From Symsagittifera roscoffensis (lineage: Eukaryota > Xenacoelomorpha > Acoela > Convolutidae), in the NCBI RefSeq assembly GCF_963678635.1, contig NC_087064.1:2543926-2603925 (forward strand): DNA of 60,000 nt, read 5' to 3'. The notes beneath the pieces were generated by a model. It had not been told where the DNA came from. It saw only the letters and a list, made by a program, of their open reading frames with translations, and did no database searches. Made by a program: the position numbers and the translations under genes. Below, piece after piece: positions 40,595 through 51,289 of the stretch; the first letter of the stretch is position 1, and every line of letters begins with the position of its first letter.

Positions 40595-43500
40595 AGGATT
40601 TGATGAGGAATGGAGACGACTAGGCTCAGCTCCAATGAGGATGAGAGGCAGGACTGAATTGCCTGAAGCCTCAGTAATCCTGACTAGTGTGAGAAAAGAG
40701 ATGAAAGTTGCGGGAATATTGCAGACGAGAATTTTCCTAGCACCCTTCGGCTGCGAAGAAACTAAAGTGGTCCATGGAGAGGAGGAAGATAAATCAGCCG
40801 GTACATTGCTCATACCGAGATTCCAGGAAGAAGCTGATGATGACAAACAAGGACCATCGAACTCGAATGGGGACAAGTCAGAAGGAGATGACGGACAGGG
40901 TGGAAACCGTCAGACGGAAGAACCCATGCAACAAGATCAAGCTGGTGGGGAAGACGACAGGGCATCGACAGGAGGAACATCCAGCCTGGATTTCAATATC
41001 TTCAGTGATCTTGAGAATAATGCAGACACGTTGGAAACGACTGAGCCAGCGGATGAAGGCATCTCGACACTGGAACCTCCGTCAGCCTTTGAGGAAATGA
41101 AACGGAATTTGCCGGAGAGCAGCTCTCCTGGCAATACAAGAAATAACGATCAGAGAATCCTCATGGAATCACCTCGGAGGAGAAGAATAGAGGCCTCAGC
41201 CAGAGTACCTTTCTTGGGAACGCTACCCGAAGAAGAATGGGAAGTACATCACCGAGACCACGAGAGTAGGACGGGATGTAAGCTGGACAGAGTGGCGTTC
41301 ATGGAAGAAGTCTGGACTGTGATTCAGAGCTATGGGACCCAGTCCATTCTCAAAACAGGTCTCAATCAACCCTTGATGAGAGAAGTACTTGACAAGCTTG
41401 ATGAGTGTGAAGGGAGACTGAGTGAGTTATTGATCGACTCAGCCACTGATGAGAGTGAAGCGAATTCTCCCATCAAGATAACACCGCAGGACAATGAAGG
41501 AGAGGTGGTGTACCTGTCAAGGACCAGGAGAGGAACGATGCGATCGAAAATGGTGATTGATAAAATCAATGCGATGAAAATGAAGTTAGGCAGCAGAGTA
41601 ATGCCGAAGAGGATTGGAAAGACGAAAGTGGATTCGGAAATATCGATGAAAGCTGGTAACTCAGCGAAAAGAAAACGAGTTGAGGAAGTCATGGATTTGG
41701 GGCAAGGTGATTACCAATTGTCTGGCACAGATAGAATATTAACTGATATAGCGATGGTGCCACCCATTCTCATGGCGGGGTTAAAGTCAACTGGTTATAA
41801 ATCCAAAAGGAGTGACCGCACTCTGACTGGAGCGACTTTAGAAATGGAAATACTCAGTCAATGTGGAGAGAGTAAAATGAGGGACTTCACGCCATCTCCC
41901 ATGAATCATGGAAAGGGAAGTGTTGCAGGACAACTAACACCAGTGGAATACAACAGACTGACAGTGTCTGAGACAGTGTCGATAGATGAACCCACCGGTG
42001 GATACATGGAGATGTTGGAATACCGAAACTCGGCTAGAGGGCATGTAATGGCCCTGGAAGAGGAAAAAGCCATGGAGGGTTATCTGGAAACAATGTTGCA
42101 AGGCACCACCCTCAAGCAGAAGGCGTACGGAACTTTGGCGTCGTCTGACGTACAGGCGGAGACGGTCGAGCAGTTGGTGAGCCTTCCATGGAAAGCAGTA
42201 GTATTGAGGTATTTCGAAGAGGAAATGAGGACTACGCCAAGAATACATGCTCTCGTGGCAGTACCGTACGTAAGGACAGAATTACAACTCAGGCTCGCCT
42301 GGTGCATGATGGGACTGACTCTTGAAGAATATGATTCGGGAGAAAGGAAGAGATCAAAGGAGGAAAAAGTTTTCCTTATGACGAATCTGAGGGATCTGAT
42401 AGTCCAGGAGGGAGCAGCAGTAGCGTGTGCAAAGCGGAGAGACGCTCTCTGTTTCATTCGATTCCTGATAGAGCAGACTTCAGTACCTGCATTAAGCACT
42501 TGTGTTAAAATGTTGAAGGAAGGCGATGAGCGAACGAAAGCCATGTTCTTGCTAGCAATGCTGGATATGCAGCAAAGTAAGCCGATGAGGGTGAACATGA
42601 AAGAACCTGAAGAATTGGAACCCATGAAAAAGATAGACGAGATCAGGAGATTCTCAAACAAGGAGTTGAGGCTCACTAAAGAATCTATGGGAGCATTGCC
42701 AAAATCCAGTGAATACTGTGGACCGATCAAGAAGAAGTCATATAGCTATGTGTCCGGGATTATAGGGATAGCATACAATCCTTTCCTGAGTGAAGACATA
42801 CGTGATTGCTTCTTTGATTATGAGCAGGCGGTGTTACTAAGATTCTGGACGTCCAGAATTGTGACGACTAAGAGCGTTAACAATCCACAGGCCAAATTGG
42901 GATTGGTCTTGGAAGAAGAGGTGACTGCACCTTCAGTACCAAAATCCGACAAGAGAGTGGAATTTGGGTTGGGATTCTCAGATGAATTACTGAGAACGAG
43001 CTTGATGGCAGTGTGGGAATTGATGAAGCCATCGTGGTGTCCTAGTCCCAACGCTGACTCAATATTACGGGCGACACAGGACATACAGAGGGAACTGAAT
43101 GTGGACTGTAACCTGCGTGACCTCAACATCATATATAATGTGATGATAACAGCCTCTAAGAGCAACGGAGAAGATAGAGTGGAGTTGCCTGGCTGGGGAC
43201 CAGAAGACTGGGTCAAACCTGGTAGCTGTCTGGCGGAAGTCTGTGGACTAGAGGGTCACGTTTGTGGAAGTCTAGGCTGTGTGAAAACCCTGGAGAAACA
43301 ACACAAGCAGTTGACGGTATTGTTTGGAAATGTAGTGATGAAAGCAAGAACGGAAACGGAACTGATAGCAGATTGCCATGGAGGAACCGATGTGAATCTA
43401 GTGACAGCACTAGGATTCTACAGCATGTTTGGTTCTTTAGAGTCACTATTGAATCTAGAACAGAAACATGAGATGGTCACAGCCATCAGCGTAGAGGTAT

Positions 43501-44780
43501 TCCCAGGAGTTCTGCAGACTGAGCAGAAGTATATAGGAAAATGGAGGGAAGCAATCGAAACGGAGATGAACATCAGACACAGCGAAACTTATTGTAGACC
43601 ATCAGGAGCACGATATTTGGTGGGTTCAACGTTGGCTCCAATGTGCAAGAGCAGATACCCTGTACATTTCGTGGCTATGGACGTGAAGAGCACAAGAACG
43701 ATCGTGGATCAAGCTTTCTCAGTGCCAAAGTGCGTGAGATTGGCGAGAATGTCTGAAAAGTCTTACGAGTTACTATGTAAGATGTTCTCAGCAGTCCCAG
43801 AAAGAACCAAAGAGGAGTTGGAGTCAATACTAGGAAAGAAGTTCATGGGATATGTGAGCGGGAACTTCAGTGACTTCGAAAAACAGAAACAGAGAGGATC
43901 AACTGTCTCAGATTACAATGCAGTAGATGAAAATGATGAAATCCACCGAGTGATGATGGAAGTGGAACCATTGCTGGAAGCTTCGGGAAAACGTAATTGG
44001 AGGAGCATCATGTTGACACATGACGAGTTTCCTTGCCACTGCTTGCTGCAGACCTGGTGGTATCCCAAGCGTAGTAATCTGGTGTTGATCTGGGACTCTG
44101 GAGAGTTGCTCTCCATGGGTTTACCAGATTCATCACAGCCCATAACAATAGTGATAGTGGGAGTTATGATGGCGATACGATGGCTGGAAGCTCATGTGAG
44201 AGAAAATAATAGACAGGAGGCACCGACGAGAGAACAATTGCAGAAATTAGATTGTCTAAAAGATTTAGATCTTTTTGAGACAATGTGTAAAGTTCTGAAT
44301 ATTCCGATGGAAGTGAAGAAGATATGGGCGAGAAAACGATTGATGCCATGGTTCAGAGCTAACATGACTGCGTGGTTGTACGAGTATGCGAAAAAGCATA
44401 TGTCGAAGCATGGCAGAGTGTACAGTGAATATCAGCTGGACATTGGGGCAGGAGCTTTCAAGCGAGCTTTCGTGACTCATCGGAATGCAGTGACCACCGC
44501 TGTGAAAAGAATTTCCAGGACGAGCGAGCGTAGTGGAAATGAGAAGGCAGAGATGCTGAAAGAAGATTTGGAAAGAAACGTGGCGTTGTGTCTCCACAAC
44601 AGCTTCTGTAGAAACAGAGAATCAAACGTGGATCCCCTACCTTGCTGTAAACAGAGGGTGGAAGAGCAGAAGTGTTGGAGGACGGCTTCCAACAGCGTCA
44701 GGATAGTCAATGACGTGCTACAAGACACGGAGACCGAGAGTGCAGAGTCAGCGTCACAGGAGGAGGAAATGGAGCATTGA
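40506..44780 (+). CDS. Element B ORF3: large uncharacterised protein
   Basis: 1424 codons, +1 relative to ORF2 and overlapping its last 89 nt. The ATG is at the same aligned position in element A. The N-terminus is basic (RIKRKRRRIS), then comes an acidic low-complexity stretch to about residue 220. The rest looks globular and helical, with Cys/His-rich patches: CGLEGHVCGSLGC near 915-930 and a C-terminal CLHNSFC..LPCC cluster near 1360-1385, conserved in element A. No polymerase, protease, envelope or known domain was recognised. It is intact over its whole length in this copy, which argues it matters. Function unknown. Confidence 0.8.
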   Translation: MPPCYSTHDLRTRIKRKRRRISNAATPKPEGFDEEWRRLGSAPMRMRGRTELPEASVILTSVRKEMKVAGILQTRIFLAPFGCEETKVVHGEEEDKSAGTLLIPRFQEEADDDKQGPSNSNGDKSEGDDGQGGNRQTEEPMQQDQAGGEDDRASTGGTSSLDFNIFSDLENNADTLETTEPADEGISTLEPPSAFEEMKRNLPESSSPGNTRNNDQRILMESPRRRRIEASARVPFLGTLPEEEWEVHHRDHESRTGCKLDRVAFMEEVWTVIQSYGTQSILKTGLNQPLMREVLDKLDECEGRLSELLIDSATDESEANSPIKITPQDNEGEVVYLSRTRRGTMRSKMVIDKINAMKMKLGSRVMPKRIGKTKVDSEISMKAGNSAKRKRVEEVMDLGQGDYQLSGTDRILTDIAMVPPILMAGLKSTGYKSKRSDRTLTGATLEMEILSQCGESKMRDFTPSPMNHGKGSVAGQLTPVEYNRLTVSETVSIDEPTGGYMEMLEYRNSARGHVMALEEEKAMEGYLETMLQGTTLKQKAYGTLASSDVQAETVEQLVSLPWKAVVLRYFEEEMRTTPRIHALVAVPYVRTELQLRLAWCMMGLTLEEYDSGERKRSKEEKVFLMTNLRDLIVQEGAAVACAKRRDALCFIRFLIEQTSVPALSTCVKMLKEGDERTKAMFLLAMLDMQQSKPMRVNMKEPEELEPMKKIDEIRRFSNKELRLTKESMGALPKSSEYCGPIKKKSYSYVSGIIGIAYNPFLSEDIRDCFFDYEQAVLLRFWTSRIVTTKSVNNPQAKLGLVLEEEVTAPSVPKSDKRVEFGLGFSDELLRTSLMAVWELMKPSWCPSPNADSILRATQDIQRELNVDCNLRDLNIIYNVMITASKSNGEDRVELPGWGPEDWVKPGSCLAEVCGLEGHVCGSLGCVKTLEKQHKQLTVLFGNVVMKARTETELIADCHGGTDVNLVTALGFYSMFGSLESLLNLEQKHEMVTAISVEVFPGVLQTEQKYIGKWREAIETEMNIRHSETYCRPSGARYLVGSTLAPMCKSRYPVHFVAMDVKSTRTIVDQAFSVPKCVRLARMSEKSYELLCKMFSAVPERTKEELESILGKKFMGYVSGNFSDFEKQKQRGSTVSDYNAVDENDEIHRVMMEVEPLLEASGKRNWRSIMLTHDEFPCHCLLQTWWYPKRSNLVLIWDSGELLSMGLPDSSQPITIVIVGVMMAIRWLEAHVRENNRQEAPTREQLQKLDCLKDLDLFETMCKVLNIPMEVKKIWARKRLMPWFRANMTAWLYEYAKKHMSKHGRVYSEYQLDIGAGAFKRAFVTHRNAVTTAVKRISRTSERSGNEKAEMLKEDLERNVALCLHNSFCRNRESNVDPLPCCKQRVEEQKCWRTASNSVRIVNDVLQDTETESAESASQEEEMEH

Positions 44781-45600
44781 TGAATGGTCGAGAAAACAAG
44801 AGGCAACAAGAAAGAAAATTAGAAGAATTTAGAAGTTTTAGAACTTCTAAACGACGAAAAAAGAAGAGAACAAAGGGATGATGAAGAAAAGTTAAAACTC
44901 AGAATTGTTTTATGTGTGTGAAAAACTCAAGTGAGAAACCAAGCAACCAAGTTGTAATTGAAAACTGAAACATTTAAGTTGAGTTTGGAAATTGTTGCAT
45001 TTATAAATTTGCATTTTGGTTTTAGTTGAAGTGGCTTTAGAGACACTCACTTATTATTTATTTAGAAAGGCTTGAGGGAAGAGTATATTTAAATATTCCA
45101 GCCTGCATGATTGTTTTTAATCACTTAGGAAGACTGATCACTTTGTGGTGACATGAAAAACTTGAGTAACTTCTTGAGGAGGGAGGTTGTTGCATTGTTC
45201 TTTCTAACCACAAAGTTTCTTAGTTTTAATATTCAGGACAATAAACAAGCAAGATTTCCGAAGGGAAGGAGCATAGTAGGATAATTTTAGCTTGTTGGTT
45301 GGCAGGACTGTCCTGCAAGCCAACACCTTTTAAATCTAGGAGAAAAAGTTTCAATCGGGATATTGACACTGGAAGTCAGAAAATATGTTTTATCTTAAGT
45401 CATATCCTCAATGTGCAGATTGATGAAAGAATTTGGAGGCTATAGTGATGTAGTATGATGCCATTTATATTCTGCAGTGAGTCGATGTGACGTAGGTAAA
45501 AGTAATTTCGTGCATTTTGTAAATTCTGTTCGATGACACTGTAACCATTTAGAACATTGCGCGATTCAATGAGGACATTGACCGGACTGTCCGGGGAGTA
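44781..45600 (+). other. Element B 3' noncoding region
   Basis: There is no gene. Blocks shared with element A are CTAACCACAAAGTTTCTTAG (about 45208), GTAGTATGATGCCATTTA (about 45451) and GAGGACATTGACCGGACTGT (about 45571). The last bases before the LTR are CCGGGGAGTA, a weak stand-in for a polypurine tract. Confidence 0.6.
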
Positions 45601-46520
45601 TGTGACATTCGACCAGAATGGCCAAAATGCAGTCTCTGCAGAATTCGGTATTTTAGCAGCAAGCCTTCCGAATTGGCGATTTAGAACGGATAAGGACGTT
45701 ATTTGAACGATTAGCCAAACGGTGAGGGCTAGAAGGTTCTGGAATTCTAATTTTTGAAAATTCGAATTATGACGTCATGTTTCTGAGAAACGTCAGAGAC
45801 GGCCATTTTAGCTAAAATAGCAGAAAGAAACAGAACAACTTTTATCTGCGATTACGAACAGTACGAAATCGAGACTAAAAAACAACAACGAACTACCGAA
45901 CAGCAGAGGACGTTCCGAGTTGCAACTATTGTGCTGTTACAATAGTTGCAAGGCCGTTGCGAGCAACGGTGAAGGGTAAAACCCAGCCTTCCGAGTTATT
46001 GTGAACTGGATATTAAGAAGCTTGATTCACCGGATTCAAGAATCCGGAAGGGTCTCGGGACGTGGACTTTTATGAACTTATATTGAATTTTAGCATCCGT
46101 CATGTCCTGACTTGAATTTAATTAAGATCTTAATTCGTTTTGACAAGAATGAGGAGCTAGAAGTAGAGGGGGAAGGGTTGATCCATCTTCGATGGAGATG
46201 ATGATTTTTATCTACTGAACAAAAACAATAGTAATATGATAAGTAGTAGCCCTGTTTTTAGGAGTGACCTCGTGGTCTGGGGATACTAAGACCCAGCCAT
46301 GAGCTCACTAATTTTGCATGTAATTCAGTTAATTTGAGCGTTCTGGTCGAAGCCGGAGAACAGTAGCGTTTTTGTCAGCCTGATGTAAGAAAGACCACCG
46401 AAAAGTACTGGCTTGGTAGAGACGGTGAAAAACATGCAAAGCTCTGTTTAGACGCTAGCCAGTCGTCTTAAGACTTAGTTTTGTTATCCGTCGATATGTA
46501 TCTTCCGGGCGAATGTTACA
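45601..46520 (+). repeat. Element B 3' LTR
   Basis: 920 bp, TGTGACATTC to GAATGTTACA. It is identical by eye to the 5' LTR except for T/A at the GACCAGAATGG site, G/A at GATACTAAGACC, and the 21-bp indel near 46247. It is followed directly by GAAGTTTCG host sequence. Confidence 0.97.
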
Positions 46521-46982
46521 GAAGTTTCGTTTTTGCCGCGCGTGATCACTCGTTTGCATAAACTTAAATAATAATAATAATAATAATAAAACAGAATTTA
46601 GGATACATCCATGGGAGTTAGCTCCCTGAATCAAGTCTAAATGATGAGGTCCAAATATGCTGAATTCATCAATCAATTGTGCTGAATCCATATCTTGGCA
46701 TTGAATGCTAAGGGTATCTTCCTGTAACATAGCAAAATTGAAAATTAGCTGTGATTTGGGATACGCCTTCCATGTTGGAAGGCTTTCACTTTTCGAGCAG
46801 ATTTCAAATACTTGAGATGAGACCACACTTCTTAACAAAGTTTATAATTAAGATTCACCACATTTACTATTGAGTATCAAATTCACTTGTGTAGGATAAT
46901 TTCTTTCGTATTATTTGCTATGAAATCTGCGCTCGGAATCAGATCAACTAGTGGTTTTTGTTGACAGATACAGATAAGCCCT
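46521..46982. other. Host sequence between element B and SENP8
   Basis: Contains an (AAT)n microsatellite at about 46567-46590 and, nearer SENP8, a pyrimidine tract and acceptor-like GTTGACAG at about 46960-46967, consistent with a 5'UTR intron of SENP8. On the minus strand 46600-46840 stays open and has an acceptor-like TTGCTATGTTACAG; it could be an exon of a neighbouring gene but has no recognisable homologue. Confidence 0.4.
46567..46590. repeat. (AAT)n microsatellite
   Basis: About eight consecutive AAT units, 47 bp downstream of the element B 3' LTR. Confidence 0.9.
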
Positions 46983-49900
46983 ATGACACCAGATGAGGAC
47001 GATGTCGTCTTGTCTTACTACGATGCTATTGTAACTGTGAAAGATGTGCAATCGTTAAGGCATAGAAACTGGCTTACTGACAACATCATTAATTTTTTTG
47101 TTGAATACATAATTCGATGTAGACTTCAAAATGATGACAAGAAAAAAAACTTGGAAGACTCTGTCTTAGTAATGGGTCCTAGTGTTGTTCAGATGCTCAA
47201 ATTTTTTGAGCCATCCGATTTTGCTGCACTTGACTGCCTCGGATTGTCATCAAAATGTCTCATTCTACTCCCTCTAAATGATGCAGAGATAGATGAAAAC
47301 GGCAAGTAGTTCAGTAAAAAAAATTGACCGTTTTGTTTTCAGGACTTATACACTACGGGTTCAGAAATCCGAAATGAAATTATTCTTCATGTTATGTTTG
47401 ATTTTGATATGCGATTTGATTGGTAAAGACACTTTTTTGTCAGAATTTATCTTCTTTGATTAGAAATTGAATTATGAATAAAAATGTTTTTCTTGGCAAA
47501 CAAAACAGAATTTCTTTCAAATTGAACAAACTTGATAGTGGTGGTTAGTCATGACAAATGTTGACCTTTTGCAAATATGACCCGTTTATCTCCCAGTTTA
47601 TCATCTTCGTGAGAAGCAAGTGTGTTGCAACCGGGTAGTAGACTTTTTCACGTGAAGAACTTCGGGGTTTCACAAGATTTTGCTCGTGAAAAAGTTAAGC
47701 GTGTTTCAACTTGATTTTTAATAAGTTCAAAGTCAATCCACTATTGAGAGCACCTGGAGATAATTATACTGGAAGTTTTTGCAGAATTTAGTTTTTTTTG
47801 AAGGATTTCAATAATTTTTTTTCTTCGAATTCTGCTTCTTCGAATAATTTGCACGGTTTTATTACGCTTGCGCTATCAATTCGTAAGATGGACTTTTACA
47901 CAACTTGTCCAAAAGAATCACTGAACCAGTTTTACGCTTGCGACTAGCAAGTTTTATTAAATCGGAATGAAGACTATTTTTGGGTTAACAACTAGCTTAA
48001 CTAAATCATTTGGATCATTTATGATTCTGCTGACATGTTTAATTTCGTGTCTAATTTAATTTAATTTAAACTACGGATTGCTAGTTACTACTGGTAAATA
48101 CTATATCTAGAACTCAAACCTTTCTATGAATATTAAAAGAGACTTTTGAAAAATATAATTTGCCCTCGTAAGCAGTGTAATAAACATGAATTTTTTTTAT
48201 TATTTGTAAAAACATCTTTTTTGGCTTTTTAATTCTTTAGGTCGAAACTTTGGTCGAAACCTTTGACGTTTAGGTTGCGCAACCTGCAGCAAATTGGAAT
48301 TTTAAGTTTTTTTTCTACCTAATTTTAACAAAATCCTTAAACTATATGTTCACATACCCTAATAGTATATCAAGTTTGAAGTACCAATTTATCTTATTTA
48401 GTTAGGAGATAACGTCTATGTCTAAGACCAAGGGTATTGTTTCGATAGTGTCCAATAGCTGTTTTTTTTTATAAGGTGAAGTTTAATTATCAGACTAATT
48501 TTTCAGCTTACTTTTTAGGGAGCGGTGGTGAAGTGGTTACGTCTCCGCCTCTCAATCGAAAGGTCGGATGTTCGAGGCCCACCATGATCCGTGGTCGTTG
48601 CTTGAGGATGAGGCAACATTACCCAGCCCAGAAAAATAACCAAAAAACTGCACGTAGTTCTTAAGCAGGGGCACAACAGCGGATCGCCATCATGAGCTGC
48701 AAAGCTCGTATGTTGGTCCTTTTCCTCATGGAAAAATGGTCTTAAACCATCCAATTTTTTTCCGGTTGAAATGATTTTTCGTAGAAGTGAAAAACTTTTT
48801 GATTTTCTGTTTTTTGTAACGGTTTATCTCAAAATGTTTATCCGTCGTAAAGGATTTGGGAAAATGTGGTATCGACTTAGTCACCTTAGATTAGTTCCGT
48901 TCAAGGGCGGGCAAAGTAGAGGTTCAGGTTTTTGTGTTTCAGGAGGGGGGTAAATCTTTGAATTGAAAAACTTTGTAGCCCAAAATGTTTGTGGTAATTT
49001 TTTCTTATCGGTTCAACGATAATCTTCGCAAGTTTTGTCGTCTTAGGTGGCGCACGATGATTTTTTCTAAATGATAATTTTGCGCTGTCGATTGTTTTTC
49101 TCGGAATTTACCTCCTAAAAGTGATCATCTTCCAAAGCAAACGTATGTTGTTTTTATATATGTTTCAAGAGGATTTCTTTCCTACATCATACTGGCCTCC
49201 GCCCCAATTTCTTCTTCCGAATTGCATTGCTTGTGTTGGAGGCTCTGTTTTGCCTCGTTGTCCTTCAATTGATGTAACGGAAGTGGTGCGAGGCTCAGCT
49301 TTACCTCTGTGTCTAAAAGATACATATTTGCAGCATGTCTGCTTTTCAAATACCCGTTCTTTACAATGTTTTTTTTTATAATGTTGGCTTTATGTTTACC
49401 CATTCCGGTACGATATAATTTCTTTTTTTTTGCTTTTTAAACAAGCAAAGCTTGTGTGAAAGTATGAACTCTCTTTTTTTCCAACCTAAGAAGCAAATAT
49501 TAATGTTGATTTTAATAGTGTTCTTTTCTGCAGTATGTGCATAATATCAATAACCAGCTATTAAATACAGCCAATGCTAAGGATATTAATACACTATTAT
49601 ATTACAAATAGAATTTCAGCTTCAAGGTATCATGGATCTCTAGCGCAGAGATAGGGAAGGAGACCCGCAACAAAATAAGAAGTTCGAACCTGCGCAGTTT
49701 CGGATGTCTTAAATGATTTTTTTTTTCGTATACCAGTTAAAATGCGTCCGCTCTATAAATTGAGGCATGTTAGTTGGTATTTTTTAATCAAAATGACTGG
49801 TACTGCTAATGCCTCATAATTGGCGTGTGTCACCTATGTAGACTCAAAGTTTTACTCGTTCAGTTTTTCCCAGAAGCGTTATCGGTCATATTTTTGCTTG

Positions 49901-50812
49901 TGCATGCGAAGTGCAACTTCGACGCTGTGTTGTTAAATCGGCTTAACAGTTTTTCGTCTTATAACATTATTGGCTTAAAGGCTTCATTTTCCATCGTTAG
50001 ATGAGCGAAACAAGTTTCTTTTGCGTGTGATTTTTGGAAGAGGTATCTTTTTCAAACGATATCAAGTTTTTTATGAAAGGATTTTTTTTGGCTGAAATAG
50101 TGTCTGATCAAAAATTGTCGGCGTTGTTACCCCTTCGTTAGTTTTGTTTCGATGTAAATTTGGCTTTCAGTAAATTTATTTGAGACAAATATTTGAAAAA
50201 ATGGTAGGTGTAGCCTTTCTCGACACTTTCAATTCTAGCGTCTCAATTTCTCACTGCTAGCTTGCCATGCTATGTTTTGTCTCAGCTTTATTTTCTGCTG
50301 TTTCGTCTCTGCGTCAAATATATTTTTTTTTGTATGTAATCAGTGCTTTATATTATTGTTCAGCATAAATGGGTTGATTTGTTAATGGGCGTTTTACTGC
50401 TAGCTTAAAATAATATGCTGTTTGAAAGTAGCTGTAATTCACAGGATCCCATTGGTCTCTGCTTGTGTACGTTGCCCTGAAGCCAAAAGAGGAAGGACTC
50501 TTTTATCACTTGGATTCAATGGGAGGAAGAAACACGCAAACTGCCAACGGTATCTGCGAAGTATTGGGAAAATATTTATGCGGAAGTGAGCTGGCGCCAT
50601 TGACTCCTTCCGACGTAGGACAACAATCAAACATGTTCGACTGCGGGATTATGGTCATTCTTTTCATAGACTACATAATATCTTTCTTCGCCAAGTACAG
50701 AAGTTTTGATACAGAGTTTAAAAATTACAAGTACAATCTCAAAGATTGTCGCTCGAAGCGAGAAGACTTGATGAAGCTGGTCCAAGAACTGCACGAAGCG
50801 GACGAAAAATAG
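46983..50812 (+). CDS. SENP8: NEDD8-specific cysteine protease SENP8 (NEDP1/DEN1), two coding exons
   Basis: Coding exons 46983-47301 and 50445-50812, 228 residues (human protein about 212). SENP8 removes NEDD8 from cullins and other substrates and matures NEDD8, as a ULP/C48 family protease. The N-terminus has DVVLSYYDAIV and NWLTDNIINFFVEY. The catalytic His is in HWSLL at the start of exon 2, Asp is in YHLDSM, Gln is in DVGQQSN, and Cys is in NMFDCG, so the triad and oxyanion Gln are all present. The frame requires a GC-AG intron: exon 1 ends ..AACG before GCAAGT, and exon 2 begins after ACAG. The intron is 3143 nt and contains SINE-like and dispersed repeats. The start ATG follows a likely 5'UTR splice acceptor. 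Confidence 0.93.
48518..48755 (+). repeat. tRNA-derived SINE-like element
   Basis: The head resembles a tRNA: A-box-like GGTGGTGAAGTGGTTA (48525-48540), an anticodon-arm-like TCCGCCT..AGGTCGGA, and B-box-like GATGTTCGAGGCC (about 48567-48580). It is followed by about 150 bp of non-tRNA body and ends near a T run. The source tRNA is uncertain. Confidence 0.55.
49631..49705 (+). repeat. tRNA-like relic, probable SINE head
   Basis: TCTCTAGCGCAGAGATAGGG (A-box-like) and AAGTTCGAACCTGCGCAG (B-box-like) are at tRNA spacing. The arms do not fold into an intact cloverleaf, so it is not called as a tRNA gene. Confidence 0.4.
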
Positions 50813-51289
50813 ATTGTTGAGCTTTTTGAAAAATAGACGGCTTTTGTCCCAAATTTATATCGCCCAAACTGTATAAATGTTGTTTTTGATGTCGATGTAA
50901 ATATATTTTATTGTTGCCTCCTTGAGCATGCTTAGTGGAGGGTTGCTGCTAAAACATGGTACTAAGTGTCATCTAGATGTAGCCAATAGATGTATCAACA
51001 TCGGTGCTAGCTATACTTCAAATTAAAAGTAGAATGTTTCTATTTTTGAACATTTAAATAGACACTGAGGCGCACTCGAATCAAATTGGCTGAACAAAAT
51101 GGATTACTTTGCCGTGATTAGCATACATGTCAGACAAAAATAAGAATGGTTCTTATTTCCATTAAGTGAAACAGTATTTTTTTTAAACAGGAAACAAATT
51201 TTCAAGGCCTATAAAGAAACCCACCAAACCAGTTTTGTTGTTAGCTCTGAGTTAATGCTCTTATACACGTTTTCTTTTGCAGATGAAAA
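50813..51289. other. SENP8-LRRC40 intergenic region
   Basis: AT-rich. A pyrimidine tract and TTTTGCAG end at 51282, so LRRC40 probably has a 5'UTR intron ending 7 nt before its ATG. Nothing else was recognised. Confidence 0.5.

Larger units (their letters stand above)
21958..46520 (+). mobile_element. Element B: young giant Ty3/gypsy LTR retrotransposon, about 24.6 kb
   Basis: It is flanked by direct LTRs (941 and 920 bp) beginning TGTGACATTCG and ending CGAATGTTACA. Internal order: candidate PBS, 3-kb leader, gag-PR-RT-RH-IN with a C-terminal macro domain, splice-acceptor-like site, ORF2 (SGNH), ORF3, 3' noncoding region. The length is several times the 5-8 kb typical of Ty3/gypsy. Giant LTR elements are known elsewhere (Ogre in plants, Burro in planarians), but I do not know one with this gene set. 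Flanks (..CGTGAA / GAAGTT..) share only GAA, so no 4-6 bp target duplication is evident. Pol carries one frameshift and two stops. Confidence 0.93.
47302..50444 (+). other. SENP8 GC-AG intron
   Basis: Starts GCAAGT and ends ACAG. It is very T-rich, with no gene inside. It holds a tRNA-derived SINE-like copy (48518-48755), a tRNA-like relic (about 49631-49705) and members of dispersed short repeat families (47609-47664, 47931-47985, 49283-49310). Confidence 0.8.

Noticed and set aside
34314-44780. Envelope gene in the post-integrase region
   Set aside because: No signal peptide, transmembrane segment or fusion-peptide-like stretch seen in the macro ORF, ORF2 or ORF3.
48518-48600. Functional tRNA gene
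   Set aside because: A- and B-box-like sequences are present, but acceptor and anticodon arms do not form an intact cloverleaf; fits a SINE head.
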